Assembly (NCBI RefSeq): GCF_035594125.1
Contig: NC_087158.1
Location: 5,506,501 to 5,570,500 of the forward strand
Reading direction: 5' to 3'
Origin: Scylla paramamosain
Lineage: Eukaryota; Arthropoda; Malacostraca; Decapoda; Portunidae
DNA length: 64,000 bases
The position numbers and the translations under genes are program-made. The notes beneath the pieces are model-generated. The model did no database searches and was not told where the DNA came from. It worked only from the letters and a program-made list of their open reading frames with translations. This document shows positions 1 through 29,269 of the stretch, piece by piece (within the stretch, counting starts at the first letter, position 1; each line of letters starts with the position of its first letter).

Positions 1-489
1 TGAGGAAAGGCAACAAAATTTCCAGAAACTTGCTTTTTCTTAGTTTTTTTTTTTTTTAGCGTGTTGTGCATAACGCATAAAAAAACGCAAGGAAAGAAAA
101 AAAAAACATGGAAAAAAGACTCTCGAGTGTTTTTGAGCTTCATACGTACTAAATCGCTAAAACGCATACAAAATAACCTTCATAGAGGATTAGAATATTA
201 CAAAAAAAAAAAGTATTTTGAGTGTTTTTGAGATTATTATTAAAAAAATAACGCCAAAAATGCATGCAAAATACCCTATATGGGGAAACGAAAGAGAATT
301 ACCAGAGACGCGTATTATGAATGTTATTAAGCATCTTGGGTGCCAAAACTGTAAAATACATGAATATGCATTTTATCTATATGGAAAACCAGAACATTAC
401 CGAGTATGTGTATTTTGAATGTTTTTCACATCGTTAGCAACCAAAACGCAAAAATTCATTCGAAGCCTCCTATAAGGGGAAAGGTTTTC

Positions 490-645
490 CCCCATCCCCA
501 TAATTTCCATGCTTTTTAGCTTAATAGTGCGTAACACGCTTTAAAACACTCAAATGACACGTTTCTGGAAAATTTGTTTCCTTTCCTCATGTTGGGTTTA
601 TTGCATCCATTTTTGGCGTTTTGGTACCTTACAATGTGAAATACA
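490..645 (-). repeat. inverted satellite islet (orientation B)
   Basis: About 155 bp read in the opposite sense to their surroundings: CATGCTTTTTAGC, then AACACGCTTTAAAACACTC, then GGCGTTTTGGTACCTTACA. Both edges are abrupt. Near 485 a G/A-rich GGGGAAAGG meets TTTCCCCC, and near 648 the text GAAATACATTACCAGAAAAG joins a B end to an A start. The islet closely resembles the first B monomers after the main switch near 3430, sharing the text GGAAAATTTGTTTCCTTTCC. Both may derive from one inverted segment. Confidence 0.7.
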
Positions 646-1919
646 TTACCAGAAAAGTGTCTTTTGAGTGTTTTCGAGCACGTTCGGCACAAAAAACGCA
701 CCAAAAAGCATGGAATTCACTCTGTTTGGTAATACAAAGCAATATTACGAAAAACGTGTCTGTTGAGTGTCTTTGATCTTCTTACGTGCCAAAACGCTAA
801 AATGCATGCAAAGCACACTGAAACATTATAAAAAAAGAAGCAATTTGAGTGTTTTTTGAGCTTCTTACTTACAAAAACGTCAAAAAGCATGGAAAATACC
901 TTATATAAGTAAATAAAAAAAATCCGAGAAATGTGTATTATGAGTGTTTTTAAACATCTTAAGTACAAAAAGTTGAAAGCGCTTGAATAGCACTCTATAT
1001 GGAGAAACAGAACAATATTACCAAAAACGAGTATTTTGAGTGTATTTCACATTGTTGGGTGCCATAACGGCAAAATGTATGAGAGCACTCTATATGGAAA
1101 AAAAAAGACATATCCACAAACATCTATTTTGAGTCTTTATAAACGTATTATGCAGAAAAAGTAAAAAAATAAATAGATAAATAAAAACATAAAACACCTT
1201 ATTTACGAAAAGAAAAAAAAAGACCAGAAATGTGTCTTGAATGTGATCTACTTATGTAACAAAACAGTAAAACGCATGAAAAACACTGTTTCTGGAAAAA
1301 AAAAACAGTAACATTAACAAAAACAAATATTTTAAATGTTTTTGACATGTTACGTACAAAAACGTCAAAAAGCATAGAAAGTATCTATATGAAGGAACTC
1401 TATATGAAGAAATAGAACAACATTACCAAAAACATGTATTTCGAGTGTATTTAACATTGTCAAGTTCTAAAATGTCAAAATGTACGTAAAGCTTCCTATA
1501 TTGGGAAAGAAAAAATGAGATTTTAAAAAATGTGCCTTTTGAATGCTTATCAGTGTGCTAGACACAAAAACGTTAAAAAAGCATGAAAAAGCACCCTATA
1601 TGAGAGAGCAAAAACAACATTACCAAAAAGGTTTCTTTTTAGCTTTTTGAGCTAAGTACGTACGAAAACGCTAAAACGCCTGGAAAGTACACTTTATGTA
1701 GAAACATGATGATATTAACCCCCAATTTTTTTTTTTTTATTGTTTTGAGCTTGTTACGTAGAAAACGCAGCAATGCTTGGAAAGTAAACAAAAACACTTA
1801 ACAAGAAACTTATATTATTACTGTTTTTGAGCTTCTTTATTACCAAAATTCAAAAACCCTTAACTCTATATGGAGAAACAGATCAACATTACCAAAAACT
1901 TGTATTTTGTGTGAATTCC

Positions 1920-2500
1920 TCAATGATAGATAGCAAACCCTATATGTTGAAGGGAAACGAGATTTCCAGGAACGTGTCTTTTTTGTGTTTATGAGCGTAC
2001 TAAGCACCAAAACAATGAAAAATGTGAGAAAACAAAACATTACCAAAAACGTCTCTTTTCAGAGTTTTTGAACTGTTTACGTACCAAAACTCTAAAACGC
2101 ATGCAAAACACCTTTTATGAAGAAACAGAAAGACATTACGCAAAATAAATATTTTGAGTGTTTCGGATCTTCTTAGGTACTTTCCATACATTTTGGCTTA
2201 AGAAAACGCCAGAATGTATGGAAAAACGAAAATACACTACGAGAAACATGTATTATGAGTATTTTTGAACTTCTTAGGAATCAAAACGCTAAAACGTATG
2301 AATAGCTCTCTATATGGAGGAACAGAATATTACAAAAAAAAAAAAAAAAAATTAAGTGTTTCCACGATATTAGGTGCAAAAAGGCCAAAATGCATGCAAA
2401 TCCTACTTTATGGGAAAACGAAGAGTCATTGTAAGAAATTTGTCTTTTGAGTGTTTTTGAGAATCTTAAGCACAAAAAGCTAAAAACCATGGAATTTACC
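1920..2500 (+). repeat. segmental tandem duplication, first copy (about 0.6 kb)
   Basis: This stretch and 2830-3440 are far more alike than ordinary neighbouring monomers, with an offset of about 905-935 bp. Shared private wording includes GAGCGTACTAAGCACC, the box TTTCAGAGTTTT, and GAATAGCTCTCTATATGG next to a GGAGGAACAGAATATTAC box. The offset is about ten monomers, or two pentamers, which fits unequal exchange in register. Confidence 0.7.
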
Positions 2501-2829
2501 CTAGAATTTACCCAAAACAATATTACGAAAAAATTTGTTTTTTTCACTGTTTTTGAAATTCTTATGTAACAAAACGCTAAATGGCATACAAAACACACTT
2601 AATGGAAAAATACAATAACATTATCAAAAACAATTATTTTTAGAGTTTTAACTTATTACGTACAAAATCGCTAAAATGCATGCGAAGCACCCTATATGGG
2701 GAAACGAAAAAGACATTACGAGAAACAAGGATTACTCGTATGAGAGTTTTTAAGCTTCTTAGGTAACAAAACGCTAAAAGACATGAATAGTATGCTATAC
2801 TAGGAAACAGAACCACATAACACAAAACG

Positions 2830-3430
2830 TGTATTTTCAGTATACATATTGAAAGGAAACGAGATTTCCAGAAACCTATCTTTTTTATGTTTATGAGCGT
2901 ACTAAGCACCAAAACACTGAAAAGCATGAAAAGCACCCTATGTGAGAAAGCAAAACATTACGAAAAACGTCTCTTTTCAGAGTTTTCAGCTGTTTACGTA
3001 CCAAAACTCTAAAACGCTGCATGCGTTTTAGAGTTTTGATACGTAAATACCTTTTATGAAGAAACAGAAAGACATTACTCAAAAGAAATATTTTGAGTGT
3101 TTCGAAACTTCTTAGGTACCTTCCATAGATTTTGGCTTAGGAAAACGCCAGAATGTATGGAGAAACAAAAATACACTACAAGAAATATGTATTATGAGTA
3201 TTTTTTAACTTAGGAATAAAAACGCTAAAACGTATGAATAGCTCTCTATATGGAGGAACAGAATATTACCCAAAAAATAAATTTTAAGTGTTTCCACGTT
3301 ATTAGGTGCAAAAAAGCCAAAATGTATGCAAATCTTACTATATGGGAAAACGAAGAGACATTGCAAGAAACTTGCCTTCTGAGTGTTTTTGAGAGTCTTA
3401 GGCACAAAAAGCTAAAAAGCATGGAAAAAA

Positions 3431-3440
<10 letters not shown>
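2830..3440 (+). repeat. segmental tandem duplication, second copy
   Basis: Second copy of the 1920-2500 segment. It differs by point changes and by the extra inverted-repeat text at 2993-3047, where the first copy has a simple monomer. The hairpin therefore formed after the duplication, or was lost from the first copy. Confidence 0.7.
2993..3047. repeat. inverted repeat / hairpin inside a monomer
   Basis: A 25-nt left arm (2993-3017, TTTACGTACCAAAACTCTAA followed by AACGC) and a 25-nt right arm (3023-3047) pair with one mismatch around the 5-nt loop TGCAT. The arms are the normal A-orientation box and its reverse complement placed head to head. This looks like a fold-back or template-switch event in one monomer, not a terminator. 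Confidence 0.85.
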
Positions 3441-6373
<2,933 letters not shown>

Positions 6374-9334
6374 TCAAAAATTGGTGGATAAGTGTCCTGA
6401 AACCTCCCTCTTGAAGGAATTCAAGTCATAGGAAGGTGGAAATACAGAAGCAGGCAAGGAGTTCCAGAGTTTACCAGAGAAAGGGATGAATGATTGAGAA
6501 TACTGGTTAACTCTTGCGTTAGAGAGGTGGACAGAATAGGAGTGAGAGAAAGAAGAAAGTCTTGTGCAGCGAGGCCGCGGAAGGAGGGGAGGCATGCAGT
6601 TAGCAAGATCAGAAGAGCAGTTAGCATGAAAATAGCGGTAGAAGACAGCTAGAGATGCAACATTGCGGCGGTGAGATAGAGGTTGAAGATAGTCAGTTAG
6701 AGGAGAGGAGTTGATGAGACGAAAAGCTTTTGATTCCACCCTGTCTAGAACAGCAGTATGAGTGGAACCCCCCCAGACATGTGAAGCATACTCCATACAT
6801 GGACGGATAAGGCCCTTGTACAGAGTTAGCAGCTGGGGGGGTGAGAAAAACTGGCGGAGACGTCTCAGAACACCTAACTTCATAGAAGCTGTTTTAGCTA
6901 GAGATGAGATGTGAAGTTTCCAGTTCAGATTATAAGTAAAGGACAGACCGAGGATGTTCAGTGTAGAAGAGGGGGACAGTTGAGTGTCATTGAAGAAGAG
7001 GGGATAGTTGTCTGGAAGATTGTGTCGAGTTGATAGATGGAGGAATTGAGTTTTTGAGGCATTGAACAATACCAAGTTTGCTCTGACCCAATCAGAAATT
7101 TTAGAAAGATCAGAAGTCAGGCGTTCTGTGGCTTCCCTGCGTGATATGTTTACCTCCTGAAGGGTTGGACGTCTATGAAAAGACGTGGAAAAGTGCAGGG
7201 TGGTATCATCAGCGTAGGAGTGGATAGGACAAGAAGTTTGGTTTAGAAGATCATTAATGAATAATAAGAAGAGAGTGGGTGACAGGACAGAACCCTGAGG
7301 AACACCACTGTTAATAGATTTAGGAGAAGAACAGTGACCGTCTACCACAGCAGCAATAGAACGGTCAGAAAGGAAACTTGAGATGAAGTTACAGAGAGAA
7401 GGATAGAAACCGTAGGAGGGTAGTTTGGAAATCAAAGCTTTGTGCCAGACTCTATCAAAGGCTTTTGATATGTCCAAGGCAACAGCAAAAGTTTCACCAA
7501 AGTCTCTAAAAGAGGATGACCAAGACTCAGTAAGGAAAGCCAGAAGATCACCAGTAGAGCGGCCTTGACGGAACCCATACTGGCGATCAGATAGAAGGTT
7601 GTGAAGTGATAGATGTTTAAGAATCTTCCTGTTGAGGATAGATTCAAAAACTTTAGATAAGCAGGAAATTAAAGCAATAGGACGGTAGTTTGAAGGATTA
7701 GAGCGGTCACCCTTTTTAGGAACAGGTTGAATGTAGGCAAACTTCCAGCAAGAAGGAAAGGTAGATGTTGACAGACAGAGCTGAAAGAGTTTGACTAGGC
7801 AAGGTGCAAGCACGGAGGCACAGTTTCGGAGAACAATAGGAGGGACCCCATCAGGTCCATAAGCCTTCCGAGGGTTTAGGCCAGCGAGGGCATGGAAAAC
7901 ATCATTACGAAGAATTTTAATACGAGGCATGAAGTAGTCAGAGGGTGGAGGAGAGGGAGGAACAAGCCCAGAATCGTCCAAGGTAGAGTTTTTAGCAAAG
8001 GTTTGAGCAAAGAGTTCAGCTTTAGAAATAGATGTGATAGCAGTGGTGCCATCTGGTTGAAGTAGAGGAGGGAAAGAAGAAGAAGCAAAGTTATTGGAGA
8101 TATTTTTGGCTAGATGCCAGAAATCACGAGGGGAGTTAGATCTTGAAAGGTTTTGACATTTTCTGTTAATGAAGGAGTTTTTGGCTAGTTGGAGAACAGA
8201 CTTGGCATGGTTCCGGGCAGAAATATAAAGTGCATGAGATTCTGGTGAAGGAAGGCTTAAGTACCTTTTGTGGGCCACCTCTCTATCATGTATAGCACGA
8301 GAACAAGCTGTGTTAAACCAAGGTTTAGAAGGTTTAGGACGAGAAAAAGAGTGAGGAATGTACGCCTCCATGCCAGACACTATCACCTCTGTTATGCGCT
8401 CAGCACATAAAGACGGGTCTCTGACACGGAAGCAGTAGTCATTCCAAGGAAAATCAGCAAAATACCGCCTCAGGTCCCCCCAACTAGCAGAGGCAAAACG
8501 CCAGAGGCACCTTCGCTTAGGGGGATCCTGAGGAGGGATTGGAGTGATAGGACAAGATAAAGATATGAGATTGTGATCGGAGGAGCCCAACGGAGAAGAA
8601 AGGGTGACAGCATAAGCAGAAGGATTAGAGGTCAGGAAAAGGTCAAGAATGTTGGGCGTATCTCCAAGACGGTCAGGAATACGAGTAGGGTGTTGCACCA
8701 ATTGCTCTAGGTCGTGGAGGATAGCAAAGTTGTAGGCTAGTTCACCAGGATGGTCAGTGAAGGGAGAGGAAAGCCAAAGCTGGTGGTGAACATTGAAGTC
8801 TCCAAGAATGGAGATCTCTGCAAAAGGGAAGAGGGTCAGAATGTGCTCCACTTTGGAAGTTAAGTAGTCAAAGAATTTCTTATAGTCAGAGGAGTTAGGA
8901 GAGAGGTATACAGCACAGATAAATTTAGTATGAGAATGAGTCTGTAGTCGTAGCCAGATGGTGGAAAACTCGGAAGATTCAAGAGCGTGGGCACGAGAGC
9001 AGGTTAAGTCATTGCGCACATAAACGCAGCATCCAGCTTTGGATCGAAAATGAGGATAGAGAAAGTAGGAGGGAACAGAAAAGGGGCTACTGTCAGTTGC
9101 CTCAGACACCTGAGTTTCAGTGAGGAAAAGAAGATGAGGTTTAGAAGAGGAGAGGTGGTGTTCTACAGATTGAAAATTAGATCTTAGACCGCGAATGTTG
9201 CAGAAGTTAATGAAGAAAAAGTTGAGGGGGGTGTCAAGACACTTAGGGTCGTCGACGGAAAGGCAGTCCGACCTGGGGACATTTATGGTCCCCTCCCCAG
9301 ATGGGGACTCCGAGGCTGGTGTAGGAGTCGCCAT
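6374..9334 (-). CDS. LINE ORF: endonuclease-reverse transcriptase polyprotein (intact)
   Basis: This is the only intact long coding region in the window: 986 residues from the ATG at 9334 ([10 protein letters not shown]). That ATG has A at -3 and G at +4. The frame stays open upstream to 9502, but only from a GTG, so that extension is probably leader. Residues about 39-254 form an endonuclease/exonuclease/phosphatase (EEP, apurinic-type) domain that nicks target DNA: N46 in CNIRG, E73 in TET, Y143, GDFN with D179 and N181, and SSDH with D253 and H254. Residues about 520-800 form the reverse transcriptase: [10 protein letters not shown] (585-594), motif [14 protein letters not shown] with D621, [10 protein letters not shown] (677-686) and catalytic YADD (707-710). 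The C-terminal region after the RT thumb includes [14 protein letters not shown] and ends in SGHLSTNF. All catalytic residues are present, so the copy could be active or recently active. Together the two domains would carry out target-primed reverse transcription in the nucleus. Confidence 0.93.
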   Translation of the reverse strand: MATPTPASESPSGEGTINVPRSDCLSVDDPKCLDTPLNFFFINFCNIRGLRSNFQSVEHHLSSSKPHLLFLTETQVSEATDSSPFSVPSYFLYPHFRSKAGCCVYVRNDLTCSRAHALESSEFSTIWLRLQTHSHTKFICAVYLSPNSSDYKKFFDYLTSKVEHILTLFPFAEISILGDFNVHHQLWLSSPFTDHPGELAYNFAILHDLEQLVQHPTRIPDRLGDTPNILDLFLTSNPSAYAVTLSSPLGSSDHNLISLSCPITPIPPQDPPKRRCLWRFASASWGDLRRYFADFPWNDYCFRVRDPSLCAERITEVIVSGMEAYIPHSFSRPKPSKPWFNTACSRAIHDREVAHKRYLSLPSPESHALYISARNHAKSVLQLAKNSFINRKCQNLSRSNSPRDFWHLAKNISNNFASSSFPPLLQPDGTTAITSISKAELFAQTFAKNSTLDDSGLVPPSPPPSDYFMPRIKILRNDVFHALAGLNPRKAYGPDGVPPIVLRNCASVLAPCLVKLFQLCLSTSTFPSCWKFAYIQPVPKKGDRSNPSNYRPIALISCLSKVFESILNRKILKHLSLHNLLSDRQYGFRQGRSTGDLLAFLTESWSSSFRDFGETFAVALDISKAFDRVWHKALISKLPSYGFYPSLCNFISSFLSDRSIAAVVDGHCSSPKSINSGVPQGSVLSPTLFLLFINDLLNQTSCPIHSYADDTTLHFSTSFHRRPTLQEVNISRREATERLTSDLSKISDWVRANLVLFNASKTQFLHLSTRHNLPDNYPLFFNDTQLSPSSTLNILGLSFTYNLNWKLHISSLAKTASMKLGVLRRLRQFFSPPQLLTLYKGLIRPCMEYASHVWGGSTHTAVLDRVESKAFRLINSSPLTDYLQPLSHRRNVASLAVFYRYFHANCSSDLANCMPPLLPRPRCTRLSSFSHSYSVHLSNARVNQYSQSFIPFSGKLWNSLPASVFPPSYDLNSFKREVSGHLSTNF

Positions 9335-9547
9335 GATTTTAAAATTTTTTGAGTGAAGGGTGTGTGTGTTATTAGGTGCTTGTAGTTTTGTGTGGAGGAA
9401 GAGAGTTGTCTTTAGAGGGCAGGCTGTGACTACCCCCTTGTGTTGTGAGACACAAAGGGAAACGTTCAGTGAGGTCACAGCTGGGTTTAATGATAAGTTC
9501 ACAGCACCCCCTGAACAGTGCTTTAGACCTCACTGGGAGTAATTATT
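9335..9547 (-). other. LINE copy 1 5' leader with inverted repeat
   Basis: Leader of about 210 nt before the MATPTP start. On the + strand AGTGAGGTC (9468-9476) and GACCTCACT (9526-9534) are exact 9-bp inverted arms 49 nt apart. Smaller complementary words (AGCAC/GTGCT, GTTCA/TGAAC) lie between them. The structure sits within about 20 nt of the RNA 5' end and is kept exactly in copy 3 (45629-45637 and 45687-45695). It may be a structured 5' UTR or internal promoter; a ribozyme role is only a possibility. Confidence 0.6.
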
Positions 9548-10237
<690 letters not shown>

Positions 10238-12578
10238 TTTTTTTTTTTTTTTATGTAGGAAGGACACTGGCCAAGGGCAACAAAAATCTAATAAAAAAAA
10301 TGCCCATTGAAATGCCAGTCCTATAAAAGGGTCAAAGCAGTGGTCAAAAATTGATGGATAAGTGTCTTGAAACCTCCTTCTTGAAGGAATTCAAGTCATA
10401 GGAAGATGGAAATACAGAAGCAGGCAGGGAGTTCCAGAGTTTACTAGAGAAAGGGATGAATGATTGAGAACACTGGTTAACTCTTGCGTTAGAGAGGTGG
10501 ACAGAATAGGGGTGAGAAAAAGAAGAAAGTCTTGTGTAGCGAGGCCGCGGAGGGAGGGGAGGCATGCAGTTAGCAAGATCAGAAGAGCAGTTAGCATGAA
10601 AATAGCGGTAGAAGACAGCTAGATATGCAACATTGCGGCGGTGAGAGAGAGGCTGAAGACAGTTAGAGGAGAGGAGTTGATAAGACGAGAAGCTTTTGAT
10701 TCCACCCTGTCTAGAAGAGCAGTATGAGTGGAAACCCCCCAGACATGTGAAGCATACTCCATACATAGAAAGATAAGGCCCATGTACAGAGTTAGCAGCT
10801 GGGGTGGTGGGAAAAACTGGCGGAGACGTCTCAGAACACCTAACTTCATAGAAACTGTTTTAGCTAGAGATGAGATGTGAAGTTTCCAGTTCAGATTATA
10901 AGTAAAGGACAGACCGAGGATGTTCATTGTAGAAGAGGGGGACAGTTGAGTGTCATTGAAGAAGAGGGGATAGTTGTCTGAAAGGTTGTGTCGAGTTGAT
11001 AGATGGAGGAATTGAGTTTTTGAGGCATTGAACAATACCAAGTTTGCTCTGCCCCAATCAGAAATTTTAGAAAGATCAGAAGTCAGTCGTTCTGTGGTTT
11101 CCCTGCGTGATATGTTTACCTCCTGAAGGGTTGGACGTATATGAAAAGACGTGGAAAAGTGCAGGGTATCATCAGCGTAGGAGTGGATAGGACAAGAAGT
11201 TTGGTTTAGAAGATCATTAATGAATAATAAGAAGAGAGTGGGTGACAGGACAGAACCCTGAGAAACACCACTGTTAATAGATTTAGGAGAACAGTGACCG
11301 TCTACCACAGCAGCAACAGAACGCTCAGAAAGGAAACTTGAGATGAAGTTACAGAGAGAAGGATAGAAACCGTAGGAGGGTAGTTTGGAAATCAAAGCTT
11401 TGTGCCAGACTCTATCTAAAGCTTTTGATATGTCCAAGGTAATAGCAAAAGTTTCACCAAAATCTCTAAAAGAGGATGACCAAGACTCAGTAAGGAAAGC
11501 CAGTAGATCACCAGTAGAGCGGCCTTGACGGAACCCATACTGGCGATCAGATAGAAGGTTGTGAAGTGATAGATATTTAAGAACCTTCCTGTTGAGGATA
11601 GATTCAAAAACTTTAGATAGGCAGGGAATTAAAGCAATAGGACGGTAGTTTGAGGGATTAGAACGGTCACCCTTTTTAGGAACAGGTTGAATGTAGGCAA
11701 ACTTCCAGCAAGAAGGAAAGGTAGATGTTGACAGACAGAGCTGAAAGAGTTTGACTAGGCAAGGTGCAAGCACGGAGGCACAGTTTCGGAGAACAATAGG
11801 AGGGACCCCATCAGGTCCATAAGCCTTCCGAGGGTTTAGGCCAGCGAGGGCATGGAAAACATCATTGCGAAGAATTTTAATACGTGGCGTGAAGTAGTCA
11901 GAGGGTGGAGGAGAGGGAGGAACAAGCCCAGAATCGTCCAAGGTAGAGTTTTTAGCAAAGATTTGAGCAAAGAGTTCAGCTTTAGAAATAGATGTGATAG
12001 CAGTGGTGCCATCTGGTTGAAATAGAGGAGGGAAAGAAAAAGAAGCAAAGTTATTGGAGATATTTTTTGCTAGATGCCAGAAATCACGAAGGGAGTTAGA
12101 TTTTGAAAGGTTTTGACATTTTCTTTTAATGAAGGAGTTTTTGGCTAGTTGGAGAACAGACTTGGCATGGTTCCAGGCAGAAATATAAAGTGCATGAGAT
12201 TCTGGTGATGGAAGGCTTAAGTACCTTTTGTGGGCCACATCTCTATCATGTATAGCACGAGAACAAGCTGTGTTAAACCGAGGTTTAGAAGGTTTAGGAC
12301 GAGAAAAAGAGTGAGGAATGTACGCCTCCATGCCAGACACTATCACCTCTGTTATGCGCTCAGCACACAAAGACGGGTCTCTGACAAGGAAGCAGTTGTC
12401 ATTCCAAGGAAAATCAGCAAAATACCTCCTCAGGTCCCTCCAACTAGCAGAGGCAAAACGCCAGAGGCACCTTCGCTTGGGGGGATCCTGAGGAGGGATT
12501 GGAGTGATAGGACAAGATAAAGATATGAGATTGTGATCGGAGGAGCCCAACGGAGAAGAAAGGGTGACAGCATAAGCA
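10238..12578 (-). mobile_element. LINE copy 2, 5'-truncated
   Basis: Same family as copy 1, in the same orientation, only 0.7 kb away. It has the poly(A) tail (T-run 10238-10252) and shared 3' UTR, but stops at 12578 inside the endonuclease region. This is the 5' truncation expected from incomplete reverse transcription. The flanks, TTTTAGCATTTT on the left and CCTAAGGAGGTCAATAAC on the right, are parts of a single B monomer missing only a few bases at the join. Any target-site duplication is absent or hidden in the T-run. It is somewhat more diverged from copies 1 and 3 than they are from each other. Confidence 0.93.
10344..12577 (-). pseudogene. LINE copy 2 reverse transcriptase, truncated and frameshifted
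   Basis: Corresponds to about residue 240 to the end of the copy 1 protein. Only the last endonuclease motif (SSDH) is left, so the nuclease is missing. The RT is readable from 12577 down to about 10660, keeping [21 protein letters not shown] and YADD. Motif A has F changed to L, and GVPQGS reads GVSQGS. Two 3-bp in-frame deletions are seen relative to copy 1: one T of YADDTT and one S of HCSSPK. A 4-bp deletion near 10660 shifts the frame, and the C-terminal part continues in another frame to the stop at 10344. There is no start codon of its own. It is non-functional for autonomous movement. Confidence 0.9.
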
Positions 12579-27880
<15,302 letters not shown>

Positions 27881-28244
27881 TTTTATCATATGAAGTACTT
27901 TGCATACATTTTTCATGTTTCTGTTCCTTAGGAAGTTATAAAATACTCAAAATACACATTTTTGGTAATAGGTAAGTTTTGCATGCCTTTTAGCGTTTTG
28001 GTACGTAAAAAGCTACTAAACACTCCAAAGACACGTTTTCGGTAATGTTGTTTTGCATTCTATTCTCATATAGGGTGATTTCCATGCTTTCTAACATTTT
28101 AGTGCCTAAAACATTGAAAAACAATTAAACGGCACCTTTCTTGTCATTTTCTTTTCACCATGTAATTTATATTTATCTTGGCGTTTTATAACCTAACACT
28201 CAAAATAAACGTTTATAGTAATGTTGTTTTCTTTCTCCATATAG

Positions 28245-28375
28245 AGAAAAAATGAGCTTCTTAGGTACCAAAATGCTATAAGACATGAATAACATTCTAT
28301 ATGTATAAAAATGAAATTACTAAAAGTGTGTATTTTGAGTAATTTCACAGCGTTTCGTACCAAAACGCCAAAAAT
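28245..28375 (+). repeat. inverted satellite islet (orientation A)
   Basis: Reads GAGCTTCTTAGGTACCAAAA, then GACATGAATAACATTC, then GTGTATTTTGAGTAATTTCA. This is A sense between B monomers. The left junction is CCATATAGAGAAAAAATGAG and the right one is near AAATCTCAAAAACAAC. Confidence 0.7.
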
Positions 28376-28544
28376 CTCAAAAACAACAATACACGTTTCT
28401 CGCAATGTGCTTTTCTTTCCCCATGTTGGGTGCTTTGCATGCACTTAAGCGTTTTGGTAATTAACAATGTAAAAAATACTAAAAATAGACATTTTTGGGA
28501 ATGTTTCTCTTTTTTTTTCATATATTACTTTTTTTTCTTTCATG

Positions 28545-28845
28545 GTTTAAGCCCAAAAACGGTAAAATACATAGAAAGCACCATATAATGGGATATGAAA
28601 AAAACATTACGAAAATATTGTGCCTTTTGAGTGTTTTGTGTTTTTGACCTTCTTAACTCACGAAAACACTAAAAAGCCTACAAAACGCCGTTTATAGAGA
28701 AACAAAATAACATTAACGAAAAGGGAATTTTCAATGTCTTTAGCTTGTTAGGTACTAAAATACCAAAATACATGGAAAGTACCGTATTTAAGAAATGAAA
28801 CGATTTTACAAGAAAAGTACGAGTACATTGTGTGTTCCTGAGATA
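28545..28845 (+). repeat. inverted satellite islet (orientation A), about 300 bp
   Basis: Three monomers in A sense, for example TGCCTTTTGAGTGTTTTG, GACCTTCTTAACTCACG and AGCTTGTTAGGTACTAAAA. The exit junction at 28837-28858 is the hairpin TTCCTGAG-ATAAG-CTCAGGAA, with perfect 8-bp arms, which marks the point where the strand turns back. Confidence 0.75.
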
Positions 28846-29219
28846 AGCTCAGGAATACTTATAATACACGTTTCTTATAATGTTCTTTTGTTTCAAAATA
28901 TAGGGTGCTTTCGATGTATTTTATCGTTTTGAGGCCTAAGAAAAAAAAAAATTCTGAAAAGACATTTTTTTGGTAATGTAGCTTCGTTTCTCCATATGAT
29001 TTTTTGGCATTTTGGTACCTAATATTGTGAAAATACTCGAAATATATATTTTTAGTTATGTTCTTATTTCACCTATAGAATACTATTAAATACCCTTTAG
29101 AGTTTTAGTACCTAAGAATTTCAAATACACAAAAAATGCACAATTCTTGTAATGTCTTTTCGTTTCCCTATATTGGATACTTTCCAGGAATTTTTTTTTG
29201 CGTTTTTGTACGAAAGCTG

Positions 29220-29269
29220 AAAACACTCATAATGCTTGTTTTATCAAAAACAAATATTATGAGTGTTTT
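29220..29269. repeat. inverted repeat / hairpin
   Basis: The 23-nt arms 29220-29242 (AAAACACTCATAATGCTTGT plus TTT) and 29247-29269 pair with two mismatches around the 4-nt loop ATCA. The arms are the same monomer box in opposite senses. Confidence 0.85.

Larger units (their letters stand above)
1..3430 (+). repeat. 95-bp satellite array, orientation A (left block)
   Basis: Tandem, diverged monomers of about 95 bp. Each carries, in order, a TTTGAGTGTTTTTGAGC-like box, a TTACGTACCAAAACGC-like box, GCATGCAAA, a CCCTATATGGGGAAAC-like box and ATTACCAAAAACGTG. The boxes recur roughly every 90-100 bp through the block, with many point changes and small indels. There are no introns, no long coding frame and no promoter that can be recognised. 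Open frames of 60-105 codons here run through several monomers and are broken by indels, so they are not called as genes. The block holds an inverted islet (490-645), a duplicated 600-bp segment and a hairpin, listed separately. It ends at the switch to orientation B near 3430. Confidence 0.85.

Noticed and set aside
6421..6627. Short minus-strand frames inside the LINEs rich in Leu (e.g. 7432-7647, 7876-8088)
   Set aside because: Alternate-frame shadows of the reverse transcriptase, repeated identically in each copy.
9335..9502. 56-residue N-terminal extension of the copy 1 LINE protein
   Set aside because: It begins at GTG, not ATG, and the ATG at 9334 has a strong context. The extension is treated as 5' leader.
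12230..12520. 96-codon + strand frames antisense to LINE copies 2 and 3 (also 44445-44735)
   Set aside because: They lie opposite the LINE coding region, in the same place in both copies, and have no domain. They are mirror frames of the real gene.
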